In this document: piece after piece, positions 1-8,089 of the stretch | How positions within the stretch are numbered: the first letter of the stretch is position 1 | How the letters are laid out: every line of letters starts with the position of its first letter | Assembly (NCBI RefSeq): GCF_026017845.1 | Contig: NZ_CP100416.1 | Location: 6,467,652-6,531,651, forward strand | Reading direction: 5' to 3' | Source: Amycolatopsis mediterranei | Lineage (GTDB): Bacteria > Actinomycetota > Actinomycetes > Mycobacteriales > Pseudonocardiaceae | DNA: 64,000 nucleotides | Program-made: the position numbers and the translations under genes | The notes under the pieces: generated by a model | Told to the model about the DNA's origin: nothing | Databases searched by the model: none | Seen by the model: only the letters and a program-made list of their open reading frames with translations

Positions 1-957
1 CGCGGCCTGGTCGGCGAAGGCCGACACGAGCTGCAGCTCGTGCTCGCCGAACCGCGCCGCCCCGCGGCCGCGGATCGCCAGGAGCACCGCCCCGCCGGAC
101 CGCGAACCGGACCGCAACCGCACCACCAGCGCCGGCCCGAGGTCCACGCCCAGACCGGCGGCCAGGTCGAACGCCAGGCTCGGCACGCTGCGCGGCACGT
201 GGTCGCGCAGTACCGCACCGGCGGTCGAGCCGTCGAGCGGGATCCGGCGGCCGGCCAGCACGTCGGCGTCGGGGCCGGCGCACACCTTGACGACCAGTGG
301 CCCACCGGGCGACTCGGGCCACGCGATGAGCGCGTCATCGGCGCCGGTCAGCTCGGCGGCCCGGGTCGCGATCAGGTGCAGCACCTCACGGACGTCCGTG
401 CCGCCCAAGAGCTCGGCGGAGATCTCCCCGGTGGCTTCCAGCCACCGCTGCCTGCTCCGGCTCTCCTCGTAGAGCCGCGCGTTGTCGACCGCGATCCCGG
501 CCGCCGCCGCCAGCGCCACGGTCGCCCGCTCGTCGTCGGTGGTGAACGGCTGCTCGCGGCTGAGGTACAGCCGTCCGAGGATCTCGCCCCGCACCAGCAA
601 CGGGACACCGAGGAACGCCCCCATCGAGGGATGCTCCGGCGGCAACCCGCCGTTCCCCAGGTGGGCCAGGCGCACCGGAGCCCGGCCGGTCACCAGTGTG
701 CCGAGCACCCCGTGGCCGTCCGGTGGCGGGCCCAGCCGCTCCCGGGTGGCGTCGTCGACGCCGGTCACGGCGAACGCGGTCGTCCGGCCGTCCTCGTCGA
801 GCAGGGCCAGCGCGCCGTACCGGGCACCGACCAGGCCGGCCGCGGCGGTGACGATCCGGTCCAGCGTCGTCTCGAGCTCCAGACCGGCGGAAAAGGCGAG
901 GACCGCCGCCGGCAGCGCGTCCATCCGGTCCCGGCCCGACGTCGTTTCCTCGGGCAT
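1..957 (-). CDS. GAF-domain sensor histidine kinase (DevS/DosS-like), 3' part missing
   Basis: The gene runs leftward and is cut by the window edge, so only 319 codons of the N-terminal part are visible. The start is the ATG whose complement ends at 957. Two consecutive GAF domains can be seen, roughly residues 15-160 and 175-315, separated by the helix AVDNARLYEESRSRQRWLEA that typically links GAF repeats. The histidine kinase half lies outside the window and is inferred. In mycobacterial DevS/DosS the GAF domains bind haem and sense redox, O2, CO or NO. I could not confirm a haem ligand here. The DevR-like regulator is only 1 kb away, so this is its probable cognate kinase, although the two genes are separated by the nitroreductase gene. 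Confidence 0.85.
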   Translation of the reverse strand, partial: MPEETTSGRDRMDALPAAVLAFSAGLELETTLDRIVTAAAGLVGARYGALALLDEDGRTTAFAVTGVDDATRERLGPPPDGHGVLGTLVTGRAPVRLAHLGNGGLPPEHPSMGAFLGVPLLVRGEILGRLYLSREQPFTTDDERATVALAAAAGIAVDNARLYEESRSRQRWLEATGEISAELLGGTDVREVLHLIATRAAELTGADDALIAWPESPGGPLVVKVCAGPDADVLAGRRIPLDGSTAGAVLRDHVPRSVPSLAFDLAAGLGVDLGPALVVRLRSGSRSGGAVLLAIRGRGAARFGEHELQLVSAFADQAA

Positions 958-1021
958 GTCACCACTGTGACACAGCGGTCCCGATCCGGGTCCGCAACCG
1001 ACGACCTTCGCCCGGAGGCGG

Positions 1022-1035
1022 GGGCCGTTCGGCAC
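1022..1035. promoter_or_regulatory. Candidate DevR/DosR-type box upstream of the Acg-like nitroreductase
   Basis: GGGCC-GTTC-GGCAC fits the GGGNC-N4-GNCCC core of the mycobacterial DosR box with one mismatch, and contains GGGCCGTT, also seen at 5984. It lies about 70 bases before the nitroreductase start. In DNA this GC-rich a single one-mismatch match is weak evidence. The shared extended core is the stronger point. Confidence 0.5.
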
Positions 1036-1104
1036 TGGGCGAAGCCCGCGACCCGGGCGGACGGTGAAAGCGCATCCAGCGATTCCACGAGTTCGGAGCC
1101 GTCC

Positions 1105-2007
1105 ATGAAGACCGGTGTCATGCCCGTCGGCCACCTCAGCGCGAGCCAAGTGCACGCCGTCCTCCTCGCGGCCACCGCTCCCCCGCCACTGCGGTCCGCC
1201 CGGCCGTGGCGGTTCCAGTGCACCCCGGATTCCGTCGAGCTGTACGCGGATCCGCTCACCACCGGCACGGACAGCGAGCAGCGGGAACGAATGCTGGACT
1301 GCGGCGCGGCGCTGCTCAACCTCCGGCTGGCGATCAAGGCGCAGGGCAGCCACGCCGACGTCCGGCTCTTCCCCACGGCGGGGCGGCCCGAGCTGCTCGC
1401 CGTCGTGCAGCCGCACGGCTACGAGACGATCGCCCCGCACGACGGAGAACTCGTGGCGGCCATCGCCGGCCGGCAGAGCAACCGGCGTCCGTTCACCGCC
1501 GCCGTCGTGCCCGACGCGGTGCAGCGGCAGCTCCGGCGGGCGGCCGAAGTGGAACGCGCCTGGCTGGCCACCATCACCGCCGACCAGGTGCCGCAGCTGC
1601 GCGACATCATGCGCCGCACGGAAGTCCCGCCGGTGACACCGGGACCCGGCGGCGGGACCGACCTCGACGTCGAACCCGGCCGGCTGGTCGTGGTGATCGG
1701 CTCACTGCACGACAGTGCCCTGGGCCGGCTCCAGGCCGGCCAGGCCATGCAGCGGGTGCTGCTGACGGCCGCCGCCGCCGGGATCTCGGCGGCGCTGTCC
1801 TCGCAGGCGATGGCGCTGCCGGTGGCCCGGCGTGAACTGCGGCAGCTGCTCGGCGGCGGACTCTGGCCCCAGATCATGCTGCGCCTCGGCCACGGCACCG
1901 CGGTGCCGTCGTCGGCGCGGACCCCGCTCGAGGACGTCGTGATCAGCGACGAGCACCCGTTCGCCGCTAGCCGCCCGGGCGGCGCTCGGCGTCGTGGATC
2001 CCGGTGA
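1105..2007 (+). CDS. Acg-type nitroreductase family protein
   Basis: This 300-residue protein resembles the mycobacterial Acg (Rv2032/Rv3131) group of FMN-fold nitroreductase-like proteins, which are hypoxia-induced members of the DosR regulon. Supporting segments are the N-terminal helix followed by RSARPWRFQ, the motif SNRRPF near residue 125, and the C-terminal part ISAALSSQAMALPVARRELR followed by PQIMLRLGHG. In Acg proteins the active-site lid differs from true nitroreductases and they may sequester FMN rather than reduce nitro compounds. That is family knowledge. ATG 1105 was chosen because GGAG stands about 6 bases upstream and similarity begins there. The 3' end overlaps the convergent DevR gene by 41 bases. 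Confidence 0.85.
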   Translation: MKTGVMPVGHLSASQVHAVLLAATAPPPLRSARPWRFQCTPDSVELYADPLTTGTDSEQRERMLDCGAALLNLRLAIKAQGSHADVRLFPTAGRPELLAVVQPHGYETIAPHDGELVAAIAGRQSNRRPFTAAVVPDAVQRQLRRAAEVERAWLATITADQVPQLRDIMRRTEVPPVTPGPGGGTDLDVEPGRLVVVIGSLHDSALGRLQAGQAMQRVLLTAAAAGISAALSSQAMALPVARRELRQLLGGGLWPQIMLRLGHGTAVPSSARTPLEDVVISDEHPFAASRPGGARRRGSR

Positions 2008-2635
2008 CCAGCACCGCCGCCTGGGACCGCCGTTCCAGGCCGAGCTTCGCCAGCAGGCGGGACACGTAGTTCTTGACGGTCTTCTCCGCGAGGAACATCC
2101 GCTCGGCGATCTGCCGGTTCGTCAGGCTTTCCCCGAGCAGGTCCAGCAGGACGAGTTCCTGCTCGCTCAGGCCGGCCAGCGGACCGGGTTTCCCGGTCTT
2201 CGCCCGCAGCTCGCTCACCAGCGCGGCGACCGCCCGGGCGTCCAGCAGCGTTTCGCCGGAGCCCACCCGGCGGATGGCGTCGACCAGTTGCAACCCCTTC
2301 ACGTCCTTGATGACGTACCCCTCGGCACCGGCGAGGACCGCTTCGACCATCGAATCCTCGTCGGTGAAGGAGGTCAGCATCAGGCACCGCAGGCCGGGCA
2401 GCGCTGTGCGCAGGTCGCGGCACAGCTCCACGCCGTTCCCGTCGGGCAGCCGCACGTCGAGCACCGCCACGTCCGGGCGCAGCGCGGGGATCCTGGCCAT
2501 GGCCTCGGCGACCGAGGACGCCTGCCCGACGACGGTCAGGTCGGGTTCGTCGTCGACCAGTTCGGCGACTCCGCGCCGCACGAGTTCGTGGTCGTCGACC
2601 AGGAAGACCGTGATGACGGGCGCGTTTTCGTCCAC
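1967..2635 (-). CDS. devR: NarL/FixJ-family response regulator, DevR/DosR homologue
   Basis: This is a 222-residue response regulator. The receiver domain has the acidic pair D14-D15, phospho-acceptor D60 in LDVRLPDGNG, a switch Thr/Ser in MLTSF, and the lysine in YVIKD. The C-terminal LuxR-type helix-turn-helix (about 150-215) reads LTNRQIAERMFLAEKTVKNY and continues VSRLLAKLGLERRSQAAV. This is almost the same as the DNA-recognition region of M. tuberculosis DosR as I remember it, which is why I call a DevR/DosR homologue rather than a generic NarL protein. It probably receives phosphate from the GAF kinase at the left edge and controls the surrounding stress genes. It is divergent from the BON gene, and the 92-base gap between them holds a candidate box. 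Confidence 0.92.
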   Translation of the reverse strand: MDENAPVITVFLVDDHELVRRGVAELVDDEPDLTVVGQASSVAEAMARIPALRPDVAVLDVRLPDGNGVELCRDLRTALPGLRCLMLTSFTDEDSMVEAVLAGAEGYVIKDVKGLQLVDAIRRVGSGETLLDARAVAALVSELRAKTGKPGPLAGLSEQELVLLDLLGESLTNRQIAERMFLAEKTVKNYVSRLLAKLGLERRSQAAVLVTGIHDAERRPGG

Positions 2636-2678
2636 GGCCTCAGGCTACGCCCGCCCGCGCCGAACGACCCCGCGAAAA

Positions 2679-2692
2679 AGGTCCGGCGGCAC
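2679..2692. promoter_or_regulatory. Candidate DevR/DosR-type box between devR and the BON gene
   Basis: AGGTC-CGGC-GGCAC matches the GGGNC-N4-GNCCC core at 6 of 8 fixed positions. It shares CGGCACTGGGC with the sequence just after the 1022 box. It lies 36-49 bases before the BON start and 44-57 bases before devR, so it could serve both directions. It is one of the weaker candidates. Confidence 0.35.
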
Positions 2693-2727
2693 TGGGCCGC
2701 GCGGCGCGGGCGGACCACGCTGAAGGG

Positions 2728-3402
2728 ATGACAGAGCTCCAGCACAGGCCCGATCATCACCTCAAGACCGCTGTCACCGATGAACTCGCCTGGACCCCCA
2801 GCGTCAACGCCGAAGGGATCGGCGTGACCGTCTCAGGCGGGGTCGCGACGCTGTCCGGGCACGTCGGCACCTACCCCGAGAAGGAAGAGGCGCTGCGCGC
2901 CGCGACCCGGGTCCAGGGCGTGACCACGACCGTGGACAAGATCATCGTCCGGCACGGCCACGACGTTCCGGCGGACGCGGATCTCGCCCGGGACGCCATG
3001 ACCGTGTTCGACCGTCACACCGTCCTCGTGCCGAAGGACTCGGTGCAGGTCGACGTGCGCGACCGGGTGATCACCCTGCGCGGCTCGGTGGACTGGCACC
3101 ACCAGCGCGAAGCCGCCCGCCGGGCGGTGGCCGTGCTCCCCGGCATCAACGGGGTGCGGAACCTGATCACGCTGCGGCCTTCGCCGGGAGTCACCCCGGC
3201 CGAAACCAAGGCCCGGATCATCGCGGCGCTCGCCCGCCACGCGCCGGGCTTCGCACAGCACGTCGAGGTCGGCATCGACGACGGCCAGGTCACCTTGACC
3301 GGTCAGGTCCTCACCCCGGCCGAACGCCGTTCGGCCGAGCAGACCGCTTGGTTCGCCCCGGACGTGACCGCGGTCGACAACCAGGTGAAGCTCTCGGGCT
3401 GA
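2728..3402 (+). CDS. Triple BON-domain protein
   Basis: The 224-residue protein is built almost wholly of three BON repeats, approximately residues 8-75, 85-145 and 155-222. Each has the pattern of a helix, then V-x-G-x-V-x-L-x-G and a closing V-x-x-I/V (for example GVTVSGGVATLSGHVGT, VITLRGSV, QVTLTGQV). BON domains are thought to bind phospholipid or help hold membranes together under osmotic and envelope stress. No signal peptide is seen, so the protein probably stays in the cytoplasm. GAAGGG lies directly against the ATG, so the start has an unusually short Shine-Dalgarno spacing. It is followed 38 bases later by the SPFH gene, probably in one operon. Confidence 0.88.
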   Translation: MTELQHRPDHHLKTAVTDELAWTPSVNAEGIGVTVSGGVATLSGHVGTYPEKEEALRAATRVQGVTTTVDKIIVRHGHDVPADADLARDAMTVFDRHTVLVPKDSVQVDVRDRVITLRGSVDWHHQREAARRAVAVLPGINGVRNLITLRPSPGVTPAETKARIIAALARHAPGFAQHVEVGIDDGQVTLTGQVLTPAERRSAEQTAWFAPDVTAVDNQVKLSG

Positions 3403-3440
3403 GCCTCCTCCCCGGCGCAAGTCGTGAAGTCTGGAGCACC

Positions 3441-4289
3441 ATGAACGTTCTCGTGATCATCGTCATCGCCGCCGCGCTGCTGCTTCTCCTGGCTTCCGCG
3501 GTGCGGATCGTCAAGCAGTACGAACAGGGCGTCCTGTTCCGCCTCGGCCGGGTGATCGGCGTGCGCGAACCGGGGTTGCGGCTGATCATCCCGGTCGTCG
3601 ACGTCCTGCGCCGAGTGCCGTTGCGGATCATCACGATGCCGATCCAGTCCCAGGGCATCATCACCCGCGACAACGTGAGCGTCGACGTGTCCGCGGTGGC
3701 CTACTTCCGGGTGCGGGACGCGGTGAAGTCGGTCGTCGCGATCGAGAACGTCTACGCCGCGATCGACCAGATCGCCCAGACGACGCTGCGGAAGGTCGTC
3801 GGGCAGCACACGCTGGACGAGACGCTGTCCGAGACCGACAGCATCAACGTCGACATCCGCCGGATCCTGGACGTCACCACGCTCGACTGGGGCGTGGAAG
3901 TGACTTTGGTGGAGCTGAAGGACATCCAGCTGCCCGACACGATGAAACGGGCGATGGCCCGCCAGGCGGAAGCGGAACGCGAGAAGCGCGCCAAGATCAT
4001 CAGCGCCGAAGGCGAATCCCTCGCCGCCGCCGCACTCGGCGACGCGTCGGACACGATGATGGCGCACCCGCTCGCGCTGCAGCTGCGCAACCTGCAGAGC
4101 CTGGTGGAAATCGGCGTGGACAAGAACACCACCGTCGTGTTCCCCGCCCCGCTGATGAGCACCATCGGCGAGCTGGGCTCCTTCCTGGCCCGCGAGAGCG
4201 CCGCCGCGACCCGGCCGGAGCCGGCCGCCACGGCCCCGATCGTGCCGCCGAAAGCGGCCGTGAACGGGACCCGGGCCGAAGAGCACTGA
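3441..4289 (+). CDS. SPFH/stomatin-like membrane protein (slipin)
   Basis: The 282-residue protein starts with one hydrophobic segment (residues 3-20), then KQYEQGVLFRLGRVIG, the classic entry into an SPFH/Band 7 domain (about 25-210). It ends in a charged helix MARQAEAEREKRAKIISAEG that forms the coiled-coil stalk in stomatins. Such proteins form large membrane-associated rings and scaffold or protect membrane enzymes, often under stress. TGGAG sits 4-9 bases before ATG 3441, and an upstream in-frame ATG at 3348 lies inside the BON gene and is not preferred. Length and architecture are normal for bacterial slipins. It is probably co-transcribed with the BON gene. Confidence 0.92.
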   Translation: MNVLVIIVIAAALLLLLASAVRIVKQYEQGVLFRLGRVIGVREPGLRLIIPVVDVLRRVPLRIITMPIQSQGIITRDNVSVDVSAVAYFRVRDAVKSVVAIENVYAAIDQIAQTTLRKVVGQHTLDETLSETDSINVDIRRILDVTTLDWGVEVTLVELKDIQLPDTMKRAMARQAEAEREKRAKIISAEGESLAAAALGDASDTMMAHPLALQLRNLQSLVEIGVDKNTTVVFPAPLMSTIGELGSFLARESAAATRPEPAATAPIVPPKAAVNGTRAEEH

Positions 4290-4376
4290 CCCGCGGCCCC
4301 GGACTCCGCAGTGTTCTGTGCGAAAAGGACAGAGCACTGTGGACCCGGTGGTCGTCGACACCGTGAGGAGCACGCC

Positions 4377-4874
4377 ATGTCCACCACCACCCCACCGGCA
4401 CGAGCCCTGCTCCCGGACGGCGAAGTCGCCTGGGTGCGCGAGCTGGAAGCTCGCGACGCCGCCGCGGTCCTCGCGCTGCGGGCCCGGCTCTCCGGGCGGC
4501 ACGACCGGCACCTGCGGTTCTTCGGTCTCGGCGTGGCCGGGCTGGCCGAGCTTTCGACGCAGCTGTCCCACAGCTCCGGCGTCGGGCACACGGCGGTGGG
4601 GTGCTTCCTGCATTCCCGGCTGGCCGGCGTCGCCCGCTACGACATCCTCGCCGACCCGGCCGAAGCGGCGGTCGCGCTGGTGGTCGACGGCCACGGCCCG
4701 ACGCTCGGCGTGGCGGCCCTGCTGCTCGAACAGCTCGTGGTCTCGGCGGAACACGAAGGGGTGCGGATGTTCGTCGCCGACGTGGACGAGGGAAACGCGA
4801 AGATGCTCGGCGTTTTCGCGGCACTGGGCATCCCGTTCCGGCCCGGCCTGCCAGGGAACCGCTCCCCGGAGTGA
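4377..4874 (+). CDS. GNAT-like acetyltransferase domain protein
   Basis: The 165-residue protein resembles the GNAT domain fused to acyl-CoA synthetases or cNMP domains in protein acetyltransferases of the Pat type. Visible elements are the N-terminal VRELEARDAAAV, the RLSGRHDRHLRFFG segment, GVARYD as the central strand, and a C-terminal helix VDEGNAKMLGVFAALGIPFR that matches the usual GNAT end. The pyrophosphate loop (Q/R-x-x-G-x-G/A) is poorly conserved (GPTLGVAALLLEQLV), so catalysis is uncertain. GAGGAG stands 7 bases before ATG 4377. It follows the SPFH gene by 87 bases and could be in the same operon. Confidence 0.75.
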   Translation: MSTTTPPARALLPDGEVAWVRELEARDAAAVLALRARLSGRHDRHLRFFGLGVAGLAELSTQLSHSSGVGHTAVGCFLHSRLAGVARYDILADPAEAAVALVVDGHGPTLGVAALLLEQLVVSAEHEGVRMFVADVDEGNAKMLGVFAALGIPFRPGLPGNRSPE

Positions 4875-4881
4875 GGTTCGG

Positions 4882-5040
4882 TCAGCCGCCGGCATCGTCG
4901 GGGGACGCCGGTGGCGAGGCATCCAGGCGGGCGTGCAGCCGTTCGCGGATCTCGTCCGGGGTGTAGGCGCGCCGCCGGCGCTCCTCGCGCGCGATCACCA
5001 CCCCGGTCGCGGCGACCCCGACGAGCCCGGCCAGTCCCAC
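4882..5040 (-). CDS. Small one-TM protein with a charged C-terminal helix
   Basis: This 52-residue reading frame begins with GTG 5040, preceded by GGTGGAAG. It has one membrane segment (LAGLVGVAATGVVIA) followed by REERRRRAYTPDEIRERLHA and an acidic tail. Short proteins of this shape are common in actinomycetes and have no named function. The same frame is open for nine codons before the GTG, including WWK just ahead of it, and then meets a TAA stop. This coincides with the edge of the degraded segment at 5063-5238, so the original start may have been lost by a rearrangement. It runs convergently to the GNAT gene with a gap of only 7 bases. Confidence 0.45.
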   Translation of the reverse strand: MGLAGLVGVAATGVVIAREERRRRAYTPDEIRERLHARLDASPPASPDDAGG

Positions 5041-5062
5041 TGTCTTCCACCAGGAAGCCGGC

Positions 5063-5238
5063 CTCGAGAGCGGTTACTGCGCCGAGATCGTCGCCCTGAC
5101 CTACGAAGCGATGGGCCTGCTGCCCGCGGCCGCCGGCCGAACTGGTACGACCCCGGCCGGTTCTGGCGCGGCGACGACCTCGAGCTGGCGGGCGGCGCGG
5201 CGCTGGGCGACGAAATCGCCGTGCGCCTCCCGAACTGA
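5063..5238 (+). pseudogene. Degraded C-terminal coding remnant, frameshifted
   Basis: Two neighbouring frames read as one protein end. Frame one gives LESGYCAEIVALTYEAMGLL up to about 5139, and a second frame then gives NWYDPGRFWRGDDLELAGGA followed by LGDEIAVRLPN and a TGA at 5236. The conserved look of both parts and the absence of any start or upstream domain indicate the tail of a deleted gene with an indel near 5135. I do not recognise the family. Confidence 0.5.
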
Positions 5239-5259
5239 CTCGTCAGTCCACTGTGGACG

Positions 5260-5916
5260 TCACCGGCGGACCTCGGCCGGCAGGCGGGGTTCCCGGTGCA
5301 GCAGTTCGAGCGCCTCGGTGTCGGCCACCGCGGAGAACTTCCGGTAACTGTTGCCGACCGCGTGCAGCCAGGGTACCGGGCGCAGGCAGACGAACTGGTC
5401 CACCTCGCGGGCGAGCCGGTCGGCGACGTCGGTCTGGGCGACCGGGACCGCCAGCACGATCCGGCGGACCTGGCGGGCCCGCAGGACGCGGATCGCCGTG
5501 TGCGCGGTCGTGCCGGTGGCGGCGCCGTCGTCGGCGAGGACGACCGTGCGGCCGGCGATGGACACCGGCGCGACCGTGCTCCGGTAGACGGCGACCTGGC
5601 GGGCCAAGCCCGCTCGCGCGTCCTCGGCGAGCCGGGTCAGCTCACCCGGCTCGATGTCGAACCGGCGGATGGCGTCGTGGTCCCAGACGACCAAGCCGCC
5701 CTCGCCGACGGCGCCGAGCGTCGTCGGCGGCGGCCCCGCGGCCTCGATCCGGCCGGTGAGCAAGATGTCCAGCGGGGCACCCAGGACGTCGGCGATCTCG
5801 CCGGCCACCACCAGCCCGCCCTCGGACAGGCCGAGCACCACCGCCCGGTCGCCGCGCAGCGGTCGCAACCGCAGGGCCAGCCGTTCGCCGGCTTCCCGGC
5901 GATCACGGAACCGCAT
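5260..5916 (-). CDS. Phosphoribosyltransferase-domain protein
   Basis: The 218-residue protein carries a type I phosphoribosyltransferase fold. The PRPP-binding motif is VVLADDGAATGTTA (two acidic residues followed by a small-residue loop and Thr). The N-terminal part VVLGLSEGGLVVAGEIADVL with LDILLTGRIEAAG is the usual opening of the group found in M. tuberculosis Rv0571c and the N-terminal half of Rv2030c, both hypoxia-linked. The substrate base is unknown for this group. The length matches a stand-alone domain without the erythromycin-esterase-like extension. A candidate DevR-type box lies 68 bases upstream at 5984. It is convergent with the degraded segment at 5063-5238. Confidence 0.85.
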   Translation of the reverse strand: MRFRDRREAGERLALRLRPLRGDRAVVLGLSEGGLVVAGEIADVLGAPLDILLTGRIEAAGPPPTTLGAVGEGGLVVWDHDAIRRFDIEPGELTRLAEDARAGLARQVAVYRSTVAPVSIAGRTVVLADDGAATGTTAHTAIRVLRARQVRRIVLAVPVAQTDVADRLAREVDQFVCLRPVPWLHAVGNSYRKFSAVADTEALELLHREPRLPAEVRR

Positions 5917-5983
5917 GGGAACTCCCTGGAGTCGAAGGCCGGTCGGCCGCCTCCAGCATCACGGCACCTCGTCCGGGGCGCGA

Positions 5984-5997
5984 GGGCCGTTGGTCAC
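5984..5997. promoter_or_regulatory. Candidate DevR/DosR-type box upstream of the phosphoribosyltransferase gene
   Basis: GGGCC-GTTG-GTCAC matches the DosR core with one mismatch and is 12 of 14 identical to the box at 1022. It lies 68-81 bases before the start of the leftward gene, in the gap after the GAF-ANTAR gene. Confidence 0.5.
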
Positions 5998-6047
5998 CGC
6001 GGGACGGATCGTTCGGCACCCTTTCACCGGCGCCGCAACGGACCGGG

Positions 6048-6794
6048 TCAGGGAGAGTGGCTCGTCGCCGCGGGGGCCAGCACGACGGCGGGAGCGAGCT
6101 CGCGGTCGGCCAGAGCGCGGGCCACGTCGCTGAGCCGGAGGTTGTTCCGCCGGGCGAAGCCGCGCAACGCCCGGAAGGCCGCGTCCATGCTCAGCTGCCC
6201 GCTGACCGCGAGGACGCCCTTGGCCTGTTCGATGATCACCCGGCTGTTCAACGCGGTCTGCAACTGCTCCGAGAGGATCTCCTCCTGGCGGAAGGCCCGT
6301 TCGTGGAGGATGCCGATGGTCGCGGTGTCGGCCAGCCCCTGCGCCAGTGCCACGTCGTCCGCCGACAGGTCCCCCGGGTTCTGCCCGAAGAGGTTCAGCG
6401 CCCCGATCGTCTGCTTGCGCAGCCGCAGGGGCAGCGCGTGCACCGACGCGAACCCGTCCTTGGCCGCCTCGGCGGCGAACCGCGGCCACCGCCCCGCCGC
6501 CGCGGCGATGTCGGCCACCAGCACCGGGGTGCTGGTGGTGAAGCACTCGATGCACGGGCCTTCGTCGATGTCGAGCTGGAACAGCTCCAGCAGCCGCGCC
6601 TGCTCGGTGGAGGACGCGAGCACCTGCAAGCCGCCCCGCTCGTCGGCCAGCGTCAGTCCGGCCGCGGCGACGTCGAGCAGCTCCACACACTGTCGCACCA
6701 GCGTGTGCAGCAGGTCGGCGACGTCGTAGTCGTCGACCAGCGTGTCCGCCAACGCGACGAACGCCCGGGTCACCTGTCGTTCACGGTCGGCCAT
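6048..6794 (-). CDS. GAF-ANTAR regulatory protein
   Basis: The protein (248 residues from the chosen start) has a GAF domain (about 20-165, including FQLDIDEGPCIECF and the PLRLRKQTIGALNLF strand pair). It then has an ANTAR RNA-binding domain (about 170-235) with the signature ALNSRVIIEQAKGVLA and two further helices. ANTAR proteins bind tandem hexaloop hairpins in nascent RNA and relieve termination; the GAF domain senses a ligand or redox state. ATG 6794 is preferred over the in-frame ATG at 6803, because AGGAG abuts the earlier one and lies 9 bases before the later one. The gene follows a second GAF-ANTAR gene after 30 bases, so the two are probably one transcript. Confidence 0.9.
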   Translation of the reverse strand: MADRERQVTRAFVALADTLVDDYDVADLLHTLVRQCVELLDVAAAGLTLADERGGLQVLASSTEQARLLELFQLDIDEGPCIECFTTSTPVLVADIAAAAGRWPRFAAEAAKDGFASVHALPLRLRKQTIGALNLFGQNPGDLSADDVALAQGLADTATIGILHERAFRQEEILSEQLQTALNSRVIIEQAKGVLAVSGQLSMDAAFRALRGFARRNNLRLSDVARALADRELAPAVVLAPAATSHSP

Positions 6795-6824
6795 GCCCAC
6801 CATCTCCTGGTTCGTCAGCTGCCT

Positions 6825-7610
6825 TCATGGTGAATCCCCACCGAACGCCTCGTCCAACCGCAGCCGTCCCGCCACGATGTCGGCCGCGACCTCGAGCAGG
6901 GAACGTCCGTGCCCGAACGCGTACGCCCGCAACCGGGCCAACGCGGCGGACGCGGGCAGGTCCAGGTGCGCGATGAGCATCCCGGTGGCCTGGTGCACCT
7001 CCCGGTACCGCATTCCCGCACCCTCCATCCACCGCCCGTCCCCGTCGAGCCAGCGACCACCTCCGGCGCGCAGTCCCGACAGGGCGAGCGCCGCGATGTC
7101 GGCCACCTGCAGGGCCGTCGACAGCTCGCCGGGGCTCAGCGAGCCCGGCGTCGACCGATAGGTGTCGAGGGTCGCCACCCGGACCGCGCCGATCTGCACC
7201 GGGAACGTGAACAACGCGGCCACCGGCTGCGCCGCGGCCTCGGCCGCGAACACCGGCCACGCCGGCGGCGATCCCGCCGCCAGATCCGGCACCAGCACGG
7301 GGCCGCCGAAGACGTACGCCTCGAAACACGGCCCCTCACCGAGGGAAAACTGCAACTCGGCCAACGCCGTGCTCACCGCATCACTGGCGTAGACGATCTC
7401 GCGGTGCCCCGCATCGACCATCATCGAGACCGCCGCGCCATCCACCGGCAACAGGCGCACACACGCCCGGCACACCCGGCCGACGACGTCAACACCGCTG
7501 CCGGCACCCACCTCGCCCAGGGCGGCCAGCACGCCCGCGCGCAAGACTTCGACCTCAGCCACCGCGTTTCCACATCCGGTTCCGCCCATGTCGGTGTCCG
7601 TCGTCGCCAC
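6825..7610 (-). CDS. GAF-ANTAR regulatory protein
   Basis: The 261-residue protein has a GAF domain (about 20-165, with ELQFSLGEGPCFEAYVFG and LFTFPVQIGAVRVATLDTYR) and a C-terminal ANTAR-like domain (about 190-255: VHQATGMLIAHLDLPASAAL then FGHGRSLLEVAADIVAGRLR). The ANTAR part starts with HQATGM instead of the usual IEQAKG, a common variant of this actinobacterial class. The start may be ATG 7610 or the in-frame ATG seven codons later. It is the upstream member of a pair of GAF-ANTAR genes, suggesting paired sensing. Targets cannot be seen. Confidence 0.88.
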   Translation of the reverse strand: MATTDTDMGGTGCGNAVAEVEVLRAGVLAALGEVGAGSGVDVVGRVCRACVRLLPVDGAAVSMMVDAGHREIVYASDAVSTALAELQFSLGEGPCFEAYVFGGPVLVPDLAAGSPPAWPVFAAEAAAQPVAALFTFPVQIGAVRVATLDTYRSTPGSLSPGELSTALQVADIAALALSGLRAGGGRWLDGDGRWMEGAGMRYREVHQATGMLIAHLDLPASAALARLRAYAFGHGRSLLEVAADIVAGRLRLDEAFGGDSP

Positions 7611-7700
7611 ACCAGCTCGGACACAGCCAGGCCCGGATCAGCACCGCTGTCGCGGCTGCGGGCACCCACCGTACTCGTAATCGTGGGCCGCGCCGGGCCA

Positions 7701-8069
7701 TCACGGCACCGGCGCGGCGGCGATGTGCCGGCGCAGCGCGATCAGCGCCCGGTGCTGGCTCACCCGCACCGCGCCCGGGCCGGCGACCCCGAGCACCGCG
7801 GCCTGTCGTGGGCGGACAGGCCGAACATGCCCCGCAGGACCACGACGTCGCGCTGCTGCGACGCCAGCAGGCCGAGCAGGTGGTGCAGCCGCTGCCGCCG
7901 CTCGAGGTCTTCGACGTGGTGAACCGGTATCACTGTCGCGGTGCCACCGGTCCCCCAGCCGGACCCGGCAGCACTGCAGCACGCCCGGGTGCAGCAGACC
8001 CGGCAACGCGCCCGTCGCGGTGCGGTCGCCCGCCACCGCCGACGCCAGAAGTGCGCCGTCGACCCACAT
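7701..8069 (-). pseudogene. Broken RNA polymerase sigma factor (small sigma-70/ECF type), core deleted
   Basis: GGGGGAGG precedes ATG 8069. The N-terminus reads LLASAVAGDRTATGALPGLL then VLQCCRVRLGD, as in small ShbA/SigD-like sigma factors. A different frame then gives VEDLERRQRLHHLLGLLASQ and QRDVVVLRGMFGLSAH (region 4 entry), and a third step returns to the first frame for AAVLGVAGPGAVRVSQHRAL and the end. Region 2, which binds core polymerase and the -10 element, is absent, and there are at least two frame changes. The length is about 122 codons instead of some 180. The gene cannot make a functional sigma factor. Confidence 0.8.
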
Positions 8070-8089
8070 GGTGCGTCCTCCCCCGTCGG

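Noticed and set aside
3303..4922. 539-codon frame on the minus strand
   Set aside because: Runs antisense through the SPFH and GNAT genes; no domain, no ribosome site.
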